Origin: JAVVEG01 sp032251455
Lineage (GTDB): Bacteria; Pseudomonadota; Gammaproteobacteria; Pseudomonadales; Pseudohongiellaceae
Length of the DNA stretch: 64,000 nucleotides
Direction of reading: 5' to 3'
Assembly: GCA_032251455.1 (NCBI GenBank)
Contig: JAVVEG010000015.1
Coordinates: 21,014 to 85,013 of the forward strand
In this document: positions 1 to 7,499 of the stretch, one piece after another
How positions within the stretch are numbered: the stretch's first letter is position 1
How the letters are laid out: the number at the start of each line of letters is the position of its first letter
Made by a program: the position numbers and the translations under genes
The notes under the pieces: model-generated
Databases searched by the model: none
What the model saw: the letters and a program-made list of their open reading frames with translations, nothing else
Told to the model about the DNA's origin: nothing

Positions 1-1
1 G

Positions 2-313
2 TTCGACCTGGACGGCAAACCCTCCACCGAGCCTGATGAGCGCTACCGCTGCCCGGTCTGCACCCGCAGCATGATCAAAAGCACCAATGCCAAGGGCGAT
101 TATTGGTTCTGCACCGGATATAATCGAGGCTGCTCGGTAACCCTGCCCGATATTGACGGCAAACCTGCACAGGCCTGGCGCTGCCGCAAATGTGGCCAGT
201 TGTTAAAAAAACGGACCGGGAAAAACGGGGTATTCTGGGGATGCTCTCAGTATCCGGACTGTTTGCAGACCTACAGGGACAGGGAAGGCAGCCCCGATTA
301 TCAATCCACCTGA
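2..313 (+). CDS. Type IA DNA topoisomerase, C-terminal zinc-ribbon part (5' end outside window)
   Basis: The frame is open from the left edge, so only the last 103 residues are visible. They contain two topoisomerase-type zinc ribbons, each with paired cysteines: CPVC followed by a Cys in YNRGC, then CRKC followed by GCSQYPDC. The second matches the GC.YP.C signature of the zinc fingers that follow the catalytic core of TopA/TopB-type enzymes. In the family these fingers help hold single-stranded DNA during strand passage, while the catalytic tyrosine lies far upstream. TopA and TopB cannot be told apart from this tail. A stand-alone zinc-ribbon protein is possible but less likely, because no start codon or intergenic sequence is visible at the left edge. 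Confidence 0.8.
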   Translation, partial: FDLDGKPSTEPDERYRCPVCTRSMIKSTNAKGDYWFCTGYNRGCSVTLPDIDGKPAQAWRCRKCGQLLKKRTGKNGVFWGCSQYPDCLQTYRDREGSPDYQST

Positions 314-317
314 ACTA

Positions 318-336
318 AGGAGCCTCTGAATAAGGT
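318..336 (+). repeat. Dispersed gene-end motif, copy A
   Basis: This is a copy of a motif near TARGGARCCTCTGAATARG, lying five bases after the topoisomerase stop codon. Similar sequences occur at 3008, 5861, 29488, 30682 and 32020, all in the same orientation. Confidence 0.5.
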
Positions 337-357
337 TCTTAAGACGAGTAACACGCA

Positions 358-633
358 GTGAAACTGTTCGCATTCAAAATCAACAGAAAGACCCGCGCCA
401 CGCTGGCTGGTGTGCTGATCGCGGCCGCATCGTTGTATGCGCTGTCCGCAGCCTATGACATCACCCTGAGCAGCCTGTTCGGATTATTGCTGGGCAGTCT
501 ACTGCTGCTTGTTGCCGCCATGCTGCTAGCCTTCAGCCTGGTATTCATCAGCAAAAACACCATGAGATTGTTCCGGCGCAAGACCAAAGAGCCAGGCAGC
601 AACGAAAAGAATGACACCTTCAAGGGATCCTGA
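358..633 (+). CDS. Small inner-membrane protein, two predicted TM helices
   Basis: This is a 91-residue protein from a GTG start. Two hydrophobic stretches (about residues 14-34 and 38-66) with a short loop between them suggest a helical hairpin in the inner membrane. The tail is basic then polar (RLFRRKTKEP) and probably cytoplasmic. I do not recognise a family. The 3' end overlaps the convergent rimI gene by 14 bases. The short hydrophobic coding sequence between two well-packed genes supports it as real, but the non-ATG start and lack of a strong Shine-Dalgarno sequence leave doubt. Confidence 0.55.
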   Translation: MKLFAFKINRKTRATLAGVLIAAASLYALSAAYDITLSSLFGLLLGSLLLLVAAMLLAFSLVFISKNTMRLFRRKTKEPGSNEKNDTFKGS

Positions 634-1114
634 TCATTTTGGACAGGATCAGGGCATCTTCCCGTTGCGTGGAACCGGGGTCGGCCGGATAATAATTTCT
701 GCGCTCCCCCACCTGCACAAAGCCGAGTGACAGATACAGATTTCTGGCCTGAACATTTGACGGCCGAACCTCCAGAAAACAAACCTCAGCGCCTTTTTTC
801 TCAGCCTGACGCAAGAGATGCCGGAGCATGCGCCGGCCAAGCCCATGGCGACGAAAATGCGGATGCACACACAGCGTCAGGACATGACTTTCTTCCAGGC
901 CAAAGGACAATACCCCATGGGCCAGCACCTGCTCCCGCGTTGCCAGCACCCAGCACTCGTAGCCGGCACGCAGGCAATCAAGGAAAATTCTTTTCGACCA
1001 GGGGTTGGGATAGGACAACTCCTCATTCTTTACCACAAGATCCAGATCACTGGGGCGCATCGGGCGACAAACAAGCCCCAGGGGTTTGACTGTTTCATCC
1101 AGCAATTCCATCAT
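620..1114 (-). CDS. rimI: Ribosomal protein bS18 N-alpha-acetyltransferase
   Basis: This is a GNAT-fold acetyltransferase of 164 residues (E. coli RimI is 148). In the family it acetylates the N-terminal alanine of ribosomal protein S18. Visible signatures are the acetyl-CoA pyrophosphate loop RRHGLG (residues 88-93), the LEVRPSN...LY..LGF block (114-132) with Glu115 and Tyr127 at the positions of the family's catalytic pair, and the YYP motif at 141-143. Its ATG overlaps the stop codon of the upstream holD-like gene (ATGA), implying translational coupling as in the classic holD-rimI operon. The second codon is also ATG, so the start is uncertain by one residue. Confidence 0.93.
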   Translation of the reverse strand: MMELLDETVKPLGLVCRPMRPSDLDLVVKNEELSYPNPWSKRIFLDCLRAGYECWVLATREQVLAHGVLSFGLEESHVLTLCVHPHFRRHGLGRRMLRHLLRQAEKKGAEVCFLEVRPSNVQARNLYLSLGFVQVGERRNYYPADPGSTQREDALILSKMIRIP

Positions 1115-1839
1115 CCGGAGACCAGCCTTGTCTTTATTTGTTGCAACTGCCCCCAGACAGGTCGTTTCAGCGCTTCATCAGCCAACATGGCATGCAGGCC
1201 ATGAGTCACCAGAACAGAGAAAGGAAACCCGGGGTGAGTAATCAATGCACGTTCATCCGGCACCGAGAAACTATCTGGAAACAGATAGGCTGGCCATTGT
1301 TCGCTGAACACAAGAACAGTGCCAATTTCCCGGGCGCGAACCTCACGCGCCAGAAAACCCTGCAGTACATCCCGGGCACCTGTCATGTCAGACGCCATGT
1401 CCTGCCCGTCATACATCGGCCATTGAAAGGGGATGAAGCGCAGATTATGTTCCGCCACAGTCACCCCCAGGGCCTTGAGGATGGCCATTAAAAGTCCTCG
1501 TGCCGGCGCCTGCAGACGTCCCTGATGCGAATTGGGTGTTTCACAGATTACCGCCAGGTTTGCCGCCACCACACAATAGGCAAAGGCAAATCGCGGCCCT
1601 TCTATTGCGGCATCTGCTGGGGCTGGGGCTGAGATTGGGATCGCCGGCTTTGTTTCCTCGATATCCTGCGCCGGGTTTTGTTCTGGCTTTGTGGGAGTAT
1701 CGACCGGGGCGGTGATTACTGTCTTGTCATAGCTGCGCCGGGCATGCGTTCCTGACAGCGCCTGACGCGGGAAATAGCTGAAAATCCCCATCTCCCGCAG
1801 ACAGGCCTGTCTTTGCATTTCCTTTCCGGCAAAACCCAT
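1111..1839 (-). CDS. holD: Probable DNA polymerase III psi subunit (HolD-like)
   Basis: Psi links the clamp-loader complex to chi and single-strand-binding protein at the replication fork. The identification rests on position (directly upstream of and overlapping rimI, as in E. coli and Pseudomonas) and on two weak similarities to psi. One is an N-terminal RQACLREMGI...R...LSGT block (residues 10-31), like the LGI...RRP..L.G start of E. coli HolD. The other is a C-terminal THGLHAML...LKRPVW..L segment, like the end of HolD. At 242 residues it is much longer than E. coli psi (137). The extra length includes a Pro/Ala/Thr-rich linker at about residues 42-80. A purine-rich AGGGGG precedes the chosen ATG, and an internal ATG at codon 8 is an alternative. 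Confidence 0.65.
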   Translation of the reverse strand: MGFAGKEMQRQACLREMGIFSYFPRQALSGTHARRSYDKTVITAPVDTPTKPEQNPAQDIEETKPAIPISAPAPADAAIEGPRFAFAYCVVAANLAVICETPNSHQGRLQAPARGLLMAILKALGVTVAEHNLRFIPFQWPMYDGQDMASDMTGARDVLQGFLAREVRAREIGTVLVFSEQWPAYLFPDSFSVPDERALITHPGFPFSVLVTHGLHAMLADEALKRPVWGQLQQIKTRLVSG

Positions 1840-2023
1840 GTCGTCCCCCTGCTGAAACCCTGCGCTGAACCCGGGGCTTATTATAAGGCATGGCCCGGAG
1901 AAGATACCAACCCTGATACGGGTTCTGTAAGTGGGTCAGGAGATGAGTCAGGAAGTTGTGCTTGCTGGTCAAAAATGCTTGAATTCCCATTTCTCCAACA
2001 ATTGATAACTTCCAGGAAGCCCA

Positions 2024-3010
2024 ATGAAAGCAATTCTTTGTACCTCTTACGGCCCTCCCGAAAATCTGCTTCTACAGGAGCTGCCGGACCTTGTGCCCGG
2101 CAAGGGCCAGGCCGTGGTTGACGTCTATTCGGCCTCCCTGAACTTTCCCGACACCTTGCAGATTCAGGGCAAATATCAATTCCAACCCCCCATGCCCTTC
2201 AGTCCCGGCTCCGAGGTTGGCGGCGTCATCAAGGCACTGGGCGAAGGCATGCAGGGTTTTGCTATTGGCGACAGGGTCATGGCAACGCCAAGCATTGGCG
2301 GCATGGCCGAACAGGTTCTGGTGCCAGCTTCCGGCTTGCGCAAAATACCCGATAACATGGATTTCAATACAGCCGCCAGTTTCGCCATGGTCTATACCAC
2401 CTCTTACCATGCGCTGAAACAACGTGCCAACCTCCAGCCGGGCGAAACGCTGCTGGTTCTCGGGGCCAGCGGTGGCGTGGGCCTGGCAGCAGTCGAGCTT
2501 GGCAAACTCATGGGTGCCCGGGTGATTGCAGCGGCCAGCAGCGAGGAAAAGCTGGAGTTCGTCAAGCAGCTGGACCCTGATGAGTTACTCAATTACGGCG
2601 ATGGCGATCTGAAGGAAAAGGTCAAGGCCCTGACCGACGACAAGGGCGCTGATGTCATTTATGATCCGGTCGGTGGTGATCTGTTCGATCAGGCAACGCG
2701 TTGCATCAACTGGAATGGTCGGCTGCTGGTGGTGGGTTTTACCAGTGGGCGAATCCCTGAATACAAGGCCAACCTGGCACTACTGAAAGGGTCTGCCATG
2801 GTCGGGGTTTTCCTGGGCCGTTTTCGCAAGGAGGAGCCGGAAGCCTACGAACGTAATTTCAACGAACTGCTGCAGCTGTATCGTGAGGGCAAAATCAAAC
2901 CCCTGGTGACCCAGAAATTTGCCCTGGAAGACTATGTCAATGCCTTCAACGTATTTACAGAACGCCGGGTCATGGGCAAGGTAATTCTGGAGATCAGGAA
3001 GGAAACATAA
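2024..3010 (+). CDS. Zinc-independent quinone oxidoreductase-like MDR enzyme (NADPH:quinone reductase family)
   Basis: This is a 328-residue medium-chain dehydrogenase/reductase. The N-terminal GroES-like domain carries the FPDTLQIQGKYQ and PGSEVGG segments typical of zeta-crystallin/QOR-type proteins. The Rossmann domain has the dinucleotide-binding loop LGASGGVGLAAVELGK (about residues 145-160). The cysteine and histidine zinc ligands of true alcohol dehydrogenases are absent, so a one- or two-electron reduction of quinones or enones with NADPH is the likely chemistry. The physiological substrate cannot be read from sequence. An AGGAAG Shine-Dalgarno sequence lies just upstream of the ATG. 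It is convergent with the following GGDEF gene with only 14 bases between stop codons. Confidence 0.88.
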   Translation: MKAILCTSYGPPENLLLQELPDLVPGKGQAVVDVYSASLNFPDTLQIQGKYQFQPPMPFSPGSEVGGVIKALGEGMQGFAIGDRVMATPSIGGMAEQVLVPASGLRKIPDNMDFNTAASFAMVYTTSYHALKQRANLQPGETLLVLGASGGVGLAAVELGKLMGARVIAAASSEEKLEFVKQLDPDELLNYGDGDLKEKVKALTDDKGADVIYDPVGGDLFDQATRCINWNGRLLVVGFTSGRIPEYKANLALLKGSAMVGVFLGRFRKEEPEAYERNFNELLQLYREGKIKPLVTQKFALEDYVNAFNVFTERRVMGKVILEIRKET

Positions 3011-3026
3011 ACCTCTGAATAAGCTC
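3008..3026 (+). repeat. Dispersed gene-end motif, copy B
   Basis: The TAA stop of the quinone oxidoreductase gene is followed directly by ACCTCTGAATAAGC, the core of the motif described for copy A. Confidence 0.5.
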
Positions 3027-3999
3027 AACTGGCGCTGCAGACGGTATCCCTGCCCCGGGCCTTGGCCTGGTAGAGAGCATCGTCTGCGCGCTTCAACCAG
3101 CCATCTACCGACTCTTCCAGCCGCAACTGCGCAACTCCAATGGAGACAGTGATACTCCCTGTATCGACGAAATTCATAGCCGAAACCAGTTCGCGAATAT
3201 CCTCGGCCAGCGCAGTGGCATTTGCCTGATCCGTATTTTCAGTCAGAATGACAAACTCTTCTCCACCAAACCGGAACAACTGATCACTGGTTCGCAGCCG
3301 ATTCTTGATCAACTGGGCAAACTCCAGCAATACCCTGTCGCCTGCCGCATGCCCATGCGCATCATTCACGCTTTTGAAGAAATCCAGATCCAGCATCAGC
3401 AATGATACCTCGGTGCCATGTCGTTCATGTTTGTAAAAGGCCATGCTGATCGCCTCGTCCATGGCCAGGCGGTTACCCACCAGGGTCAAGGGGTCACGAA
3501 ACAATAATTCATTCACATCCCGGGTCCTGGCATTCAATTGCCTGGAAAAGGCATAGAAGAAAAAATTCGTCAGCAGGTAACTGGAAATAAAACGAACCAG
3601 AAAGTCCGGTGCATCCATGATGAACCAACTGACAGCCAGCATGGCTATTAGATTGAATAATAATGCCGAGCGTGCCGGCATGATCAGAAAATTGGCTACT
3701 GCACTGGTAAAAAGCCAGTAGGTGGCAGGCAAACCCATGAACAGAGTAAAGGTGGATGTAGCGGCAATCTGCGCGCAGCCAACCAAATAGGCGTAATTCA
3801 CGCTATAGCCACGGTATGTCAACCGATAGAAAGCATACAGCTCCAGCGCGACAATAGGCACCATGATCAAGGTAATGATCTTCTGTGCCCAGAACCAGTG
3901 GTAAACCCCATAAACCAAACCTATCAACAAGCCCAGCACACACAAAAATCGCATGATCTGAGTCTGAAAGTAGAGATCCGGTTCAGCACCCTGCTCCAT
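3025..3999 (-). CDS. Membrane diguanylate cyclase (GGDEF domain)
   Basis: This 324-residue protein has about five hydrophobic helices (residues 16-155) followed by a GGDEF domain. The active-site motif is GGEEF at 245-249, preceded by RTSD at 236-239, exactly five residues upstream, which is the RxxD inhibitory site for c-di-GMP feedback. DLDFFKSVND at about 204-213 supplies the metal-binding Asp. The enzyme should make c-di-GMP from two GTP, with the membrane part acting as an uncharacterised sensor. There is no EAL domain, so it is a synthase and not a dual enzyme. It is the first of three cyclases in the window. Confidence 0.92.
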   Translation of the reverse strand: MEQGAEPDLYFQTQIMRFLCVLGLLIGLVYGVYHWFWAQKIITLIMVPIVALELYAFYRLTYRGYSVNYAYLVGCAQIAATSTFTLFMGLPATYWLFTSAVANFLIMPARSALLFNLIAMLAVSWFIMDAPDFLVRFISSYLLTNFFFYAFSRQLNARTRDVNELLFRDPLTLVGNRLAMDEAISMAFYKHERHGTEVSLLMLDLDFFKSVNDAHGHAAGDRVLLEFAQLIKNRLRTSDQLFRFGGEEFVILTENTDQANATALAEDIRELVSAMNFVDTGSITVSIGVAQLRLEESVDGWLKRADDALYQAKARGRDTVCSAS

Positions 4000-4080
4000 T
4001 TTTTTTATTCCCGGTAACTATTCCCCGAAGTTTAAGTCTGATTGCAGACGATGTCGATGTTCAGACGCCAATCAGTCAGC

Positions 4081-4108
4081 TTGATTCCAGGGGTCGGGAA
4101 CGTATAAT
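4081..4108 (+). promoter_or_regulatory. Sigma-70-type promoter for the acyl-CoA synthetase gene
   Basis: TTGATT at 4081-4086 and a perfect TATAAT at 4103-4108 are separated by 16 bases. The predicted transcript start is 20-25 bases before the ATG at 4138, giving a short leader. Confidence 0.65.
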
Positions 4109-4137
4109 GCTCTACTTTTCCAAATGGCAGTTGACCC

Positions 4138-5874
4138 ATGGCAAGCATAGAACAACTCGAACAGGATCTGGCAAAACTCAAGGATATCGTGATCCGGCAC
4201 CGAGCCCCCGGTTCTGCCCTGGAAGTCACATCAGCCCTGATCAACGGTGTTGAAACCCCTGTGTTTGCCCGCGTGCCAGGCAAGCTTGCCGACATCTACC
4301 GGCTCGGCTTGCAGGCGCCTGAGCGGGATTTCCTGATTTATGAGAATGAACGCTTCACCTATGCCCAAACCCTGCAACTGGCTGGCGATATGGCTCAGGC
4401 CCTGCTGGGGCTCTATCACCTCAACAAGGGTGACCGCGTTGCCATCTGCTCGCGCAACTACCCGGAATGGTGTATTGCCTATATGGCCGTGACCATGATC
4501 GGAGCCATTGTGGTGCCGATGAACTCATGGTGGCAGGCGGATGAATTGCTTTATGGCCTTGAAGACAGTGGCAGCCGACTGCTGTTTGCCGACCAGGAAC
4601 GTATCGACAGGCTGGCTACGCTGGAGCAGCCACTCAATATCGATATCATCGCCATCAAACCAGATGCAGCAAGCAACAAGCGACTGCCCGATTTTTTCAG
4701 TATCGTCAGCCAAGGCGCCCGGTTGCCGCAACAGGACCTGAATACTATCGACATTCAGCCCGATGATGAGGCTTCCATCATGTACACCTCTGGCTCCACC
4801 GGCCATCCCAAAGGCGTACTGTCAACCCACCGAGCCATTATCAGCGCGCTTTACAGCTGGATTTTTGCAAAAGAGATCAACGAGATACTCCGCCCTGAAC
4901 TGCTTGAGGAAGAGCCGGATTTTGTGCCTGGAATCCTGGCCAATGTTCCCCTGTTCCATGTCACCGGCTGTCATGCCCAGTTCCTGCTCAGTTTTCTTTA
5001 TTTGCGCAAATTCGTCATGATGTATCGCTGGAATGCCGAAAAAGCCCTGGAGCTGATTGAGTCCGAACGGCTTTCCGTTCTGCATGGCGTACCGACCATG
5101 ACCTGGGAGGTGATGAATTCTCCCAGGTTCGACCAGACCGACCTGAGCAGCCTGCGCAGCGTGCAGGGTGGTGGCGCCTCGCGCCCACCCGAGCACTTGA
5201 AGATGATGCAACGCAAATTTCCGGCCAGGGCCTTGCCCGGCCTGGGCTACGGACTGACCGAGACCAATGCCATCGGTGCGACCATCACTGGCGACTTCTA
5301 CCTGCTCAAACCGGAAAGCACCGGACGTCCGACCCAGCCTGTGACCAGCATCAAAATCGTCGATACACAAGGCAACACCCTGGAAAACGGCCAGATCGGG
5401 GAAATCTGCATCAAGGGTGCAACCGTCATGAAGGCTTACTGGAACAAACCCCTGGAGACAGCTGAAGTACTGATAAATGGCTGGTTCCACACCGGCGATA
5501 TCGGGCTGCTGGACGAACACGGCTTTCTGGTGATCAAGGACAGGGCCAAGGATATCGTGATCCGTGGTGGGGAGAATATTGGCTGCGCAGAGGTTGAATA
5601 CGCACTGGCCTCGCACCCCTCGGTATTTGAAGCCGCTGTCTATGGCCTGCCCGATGACCGCCTTGGCGAAATTGTCGGTGCGACAGTCATGGTCAAGGCT
5701 GACGCCCCTGTCACCGCATCGACACTGCAGGAATTCCTGCGCGGAAAAATTGCCCAGTTCAAGATACCCAGCCATATCCTGGTGCAGACTGAGCAGCTGG
5801 ACCGCATTGCCAGCGGCAAGATAGCCAAGAAATATCTGCGCGATAAAGCCATTCAGGCGCTAGGGAGCCTCTGA
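4138..5874 (+). CDS. AMP-forming acyl-CoA synthetase (ANL superfamily)
   Basis: This 578-residue enzyme of the adenylate-forming family activates a carboxylic acid with ATP and transfers it to CoA. All core motifs are present in order: the phosphate loop YTSGSTGHPKGV (about residues 215-226), GYGLTETN, WFHTGDIG, the hinge region KDRAKDIVIRGGENIG, and the C-terminal SGKIAKKYLRD with the catalytic lysine near residue 560. The length and the GGENI form suit medium- or long-chain fatty acyl or aryl acid substrates, and the substrate is not determinable. A sigma-70 promoter sits directly upstream. The stop codon lies inside a copy of the dispersed CCTCTGA motif, so the last residues GSL are encoded by the repeat. 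Confidence 0.92.
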   Translation: MASIEQLEQDLAKLKDIVIRHRAPGSALEVTSALINGVETPVFARVPGKLADIYRLGLQAPERDFLIYENERFTYAQTLQLAGDMAQALLGLYHLNKGDRVAICSRNYPEWCIAYMAVTMIGAIVVPMNSWWQADELLYGLEDSGSRLLFADQERIDRLATLEQPLNIDIIAIKPDAASNKRLPDFFSIVSQGARLPQQDLNTIDIQPDDEASIMYTSGSTGHPKGVLSTHRAIISALYSWIFAKEINEILRPELLEEEPDFVPGILANVPLFHVTGCHAQFLLSFLYLRKFVMMYRWNAEKALELIESERLSVLHGVPTMTWEVMNSPRFDQTDLSSLRSVQGGGASRPPEHLKMMQRKFPARALPGLGYGLTETNAIGATITGDFYLLKPESTGRPTQPVTSIKIVDTQGNTLENGQIGEICIKGATVMKAYWNKPLETAEVLINGWFHTGDIGLLDEHGFLVIKDRAKDIVIRGGENIGCAEVEYALASHPSVFEAAVYGLPDDRLGEIVGATVMVKADAPVTASTLQEFLRGKIAQFKIPSHILVQTEQLDRIASGKIAKKYLRDKAIQALGSL

Positions 5875-5882
5875 CCTGGCTC
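5861..5882 (+). repeat. Dispersed gene-end motif, copy C, with a small hairpin
   Basis: TAGGGAGCCTCTGACCTGGC overlaps the 3' end of the acyl-CoA synthetase gene, and the TGA inside CTCTGA is its stop codon. CTCTGA pairs with TCAGAG six bases later, forming a short stem. Confidence 0.5.
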
Positions 5883-6228
5883 AGAGCCTGCAACCCCTGC
5901 CTTTCCTGTCACCTTGCTGACAAGATTCCCGCTTAATCTGCCTGGGAAAACAGAAGCGGATATCTGTCCGGATACGCTGCGAAAATATTTGCTGAACCTA
6001 TTGCTTTCTGCAATTTAATCACGATAATTCGCAGCGTTGGGCACCCCTATCTGGATGCGCTGCTGCAGGAGCCTGCAACCGCAGGCGCAAACCACCAACA
6101 GACTGCAGCAAGCCTGAAAGATGGAACGAAAGATGCTTTGTTTTCATTACAGGACATTTTGTCAAATAAACCGCACCCATGTGTGACCCAGGAACGTGTA
6201 CACAGCGGTTAAATGAGAGAGCATTATT
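5875..6228 (+). other. 354-base non-coding region rich in inverted repeats; possible structured RNA or leader
   Basis: I see no convincing coding sequence on either strand. There are several inverted repeats. ACGCTGCGAA (5974-5983) pairs perfectly with 6028-6037 and encloses an ATTGC/GCAAT hairpin. TGCTGCAG (6061-6068) pairs with CTGCAGCA (6103-6110) and encloses GCCTGC-AACC-GCAGGC (6071-6086). The stretch precedes the small acidic protein gene at 6229, whose ATG follows a GAGAGAG ribosome-binding site. It may be a structured 5' leader or an independent small RNA. It does not match the conserved cores of 4.5S or 6S RNA that I know. Confidence 0.4.
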
Positions 6229-6504
6229 ATGAAAAGTCATCAATGGGACGATATCGCCGACAACTCGAAAGACTTTTTTGACTCTGTTGGATTTATACCG
6301 GACGCTGAAATCGAGGATAATGCGACCGACAAGCGTGTGCAAAAGCAACGTCTGACCGAGATGCGTCGTCGGATAGAAGAGCGTCTGGACTGGAAGCGCA
6401 TGTACGGTGAACTGCAATTGGATGATGATGGCGTCAGCACTGGCCGGTATGCCAGCGATCTGGACGATTACAACGATCTGGACGACACACTGGACGAACA
6501 TTAA
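6229..6504 (+). CDS. Small acidic protein, possibly PA3496-like
   Basis: This is a 91-residue hydrophilic protein without signal or membrane segment. A basic central block (about residues 35-56, RLTEMRRRIEERLDWKRM) resembles the RRRIE-E core of the small PA3496-type family of pseudomonads. Acidic segments flank it, including a C-terminal run DLDDYNDLDDTLDE. The function of that family is not established and the similarity is from memory, so it is tentative. A GAGAGAG ribosome-binding site precedes the ATG, and a strong terminator follows 22 bases after the stop. It therefore appears to be a monocistronic gene with a long structured leader. Confidence 0.7.
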   Translation: MKSHQWDDIADNSKDFFDSVGFIPDAEIEDNATDKRVQKQRLTEMRRRIEERLDWKRMYGELQLDDDGVSTGRYASDLDDYNDLDDTLDEH

Positions 6505-6526
6505 GCGCCCAGCGGCAAAATCCTGC

Positions 6527-6568
6527 CCCCTCTGATCCTTGCACCAATGGATCAGAGGGGATTCTTCC
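6527..6568 (+). terminator. Rho-independent-type terminator
   Basis: CCCCTCTGATCC (6527-6538) and GGATCAGAGGGG (6549-6560) form a perfect 12-base stem with a 10-base loop, followed by ATTCTTCC. It ends the small acidic protein transcript. Confidence 0.8.
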
Positions 6569-6629
6569 TCCCGAAATTTCTTCCAGCGCTACCCCTGCAC
6601 TACAAAAAAGACGGCATCAAAAAAAGCAG

Positions 6630-6658
6630 TTCACCTGCATCCTTAACTAGTGTACTGT
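6630..6658 (+). promoter_or_regulatory. Candidate sigma-70 promoter for the Anbu gene
   Basis: TTCACC at 6630-6635 and TACTGT at 6653-6658 are separated by 17 bases, 41 bases before the Anbu ATG. The -10 match is only moderate. Confidence 0.35.
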
Positions 6659-6699
6659 TTAGCTCTTTCGCCTGAATCAATCATCCGGTAACTGTCCCT

Positions 6700-7485
6700 A
6701 TGACTTATTGTGTCGCCATCGCCGTGGATGCTGGAATGGTGTTCTGTTCTGATTCCCGCACCAGTGCCGGAGTTGACCAGGTCAGCACCTACAGCAAGAT
6801 GTTTCGCTTCGGCCTGGACGGCCAGCGCCAGTTTGTAATCCTGTCGGCGGGCAACCTGGCCACAACCCAGGCCACTATTTCCCGCTTGAAACGTGATATC
6901 AAGGAGCGCGCTCCCATCAGTCTTCTCTCTGTGGAAAGCATCAGCGAAGCGGCCGATTATCTGGGCACAATCAGCCGCAGCGAGCAGGAGAAACACCTCA
7001 ACAAGGGTTCCGGTTTTGAGGCCAGCTTCATCATCGGTGGCCAGATTGCCGGTAAAAAACACCGGATCATGCTGGTATACCCGGAAGGCAACCATATTAC
7101 CAGCTCCCGTGACACCCCTTATCTGCAGATTGGCGAGAGTAAATATGGCAAGCCGATTCTGGATCGCATCCTGACCCCGGAGCTGAACCTGGATACCTGT
7201 GCGCTTTGCGCCATGGTGTCGATGGATTCAACCATGCGCAGTAATCTCAGCGTGGGCCCGCCCATCGAAACTCTGATCTACCGCACTGACACTCTGGTTC
7301 TGGACAATCCTCTGCGCTTTGATGAAGACAGTGAGTTTCTGCGGGAACTCAAACGCAGCTGGGATCAGCGTCTGAAAGACGCCTTTCGCCAAATGGCACC
7401 CTTTGCCTGGGCTTCCACCTGGGACAAAAATGCCAATCAGGCCAATGACGGACAGAACAACGAGATGGATTACAACGAGGTCTGA
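6700..7485 (+). CDS. Anbu proteasome-related peptidase (HslV/proteasome beta-like)
   Basis: This 261-residue N-terminal nucleophile hydrolase is of the Anbu type. The sequence begins MTYCVAIAVDAG. Removal of Met exposes Thr as the catalytic nucleophile, and Asp18 (in DSRTSAG) and Lys33 (in YSKMF) take the positions of the family's active-site residues. Anbu proteins assemble into open rings or helical stacks and may cleave peptides without a dedicated ATPase. The three genes known to accompany Anbu (alpha-E, ATP-grasp, transglutaminase) follow immediately, which strongly supports the call. The gene converges on the alpha-E gene with 14 bases between stops. The C-terminal 25 residues are rich in Asn/Asp/Gln and probably disordered. 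Confidence 0.93.
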   Translation: MTYCVAIAVDAGMVFCSDSRTSAGVDQVSTYSKMFRFGLDGQRQFVILSAGNLATTQATISRLKRDIKERAPISLLSVESISEAADYLGTISRSEQEKHLNKGSGFEASFIIGGQIAGKKHRIMLVYPEGNHITSSRDTPYLQIGESKYGKPILDRILTPELNLDTCALCAMVSMDSTMRSNLSVGPPIETLIYRTDTLVLDNPLRFDEDSEFLRELKRSWDQRLKDAFRQMAPFAWASTWDKNANQANDGQNNEMDYNEV

Positions 7486-7499
7486 AAGCCGCTGCCTGC

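Noticed and set aside
5974..6110. 6S RNA, 4.5S RNA or a known riboswitch
   Set aside because: The conserved 4.5S core around GGAAGCAGCC and the 6S central bubble pattern are not seen, and no known aptamer core was recognised.
6019..6501. A 160-codon minus-strand frame covering the structured gap and the small acidic gene
   Set aside because: It is antisense to a gene with its own ribosome-binding site and terminator. The composition looks non-coding.
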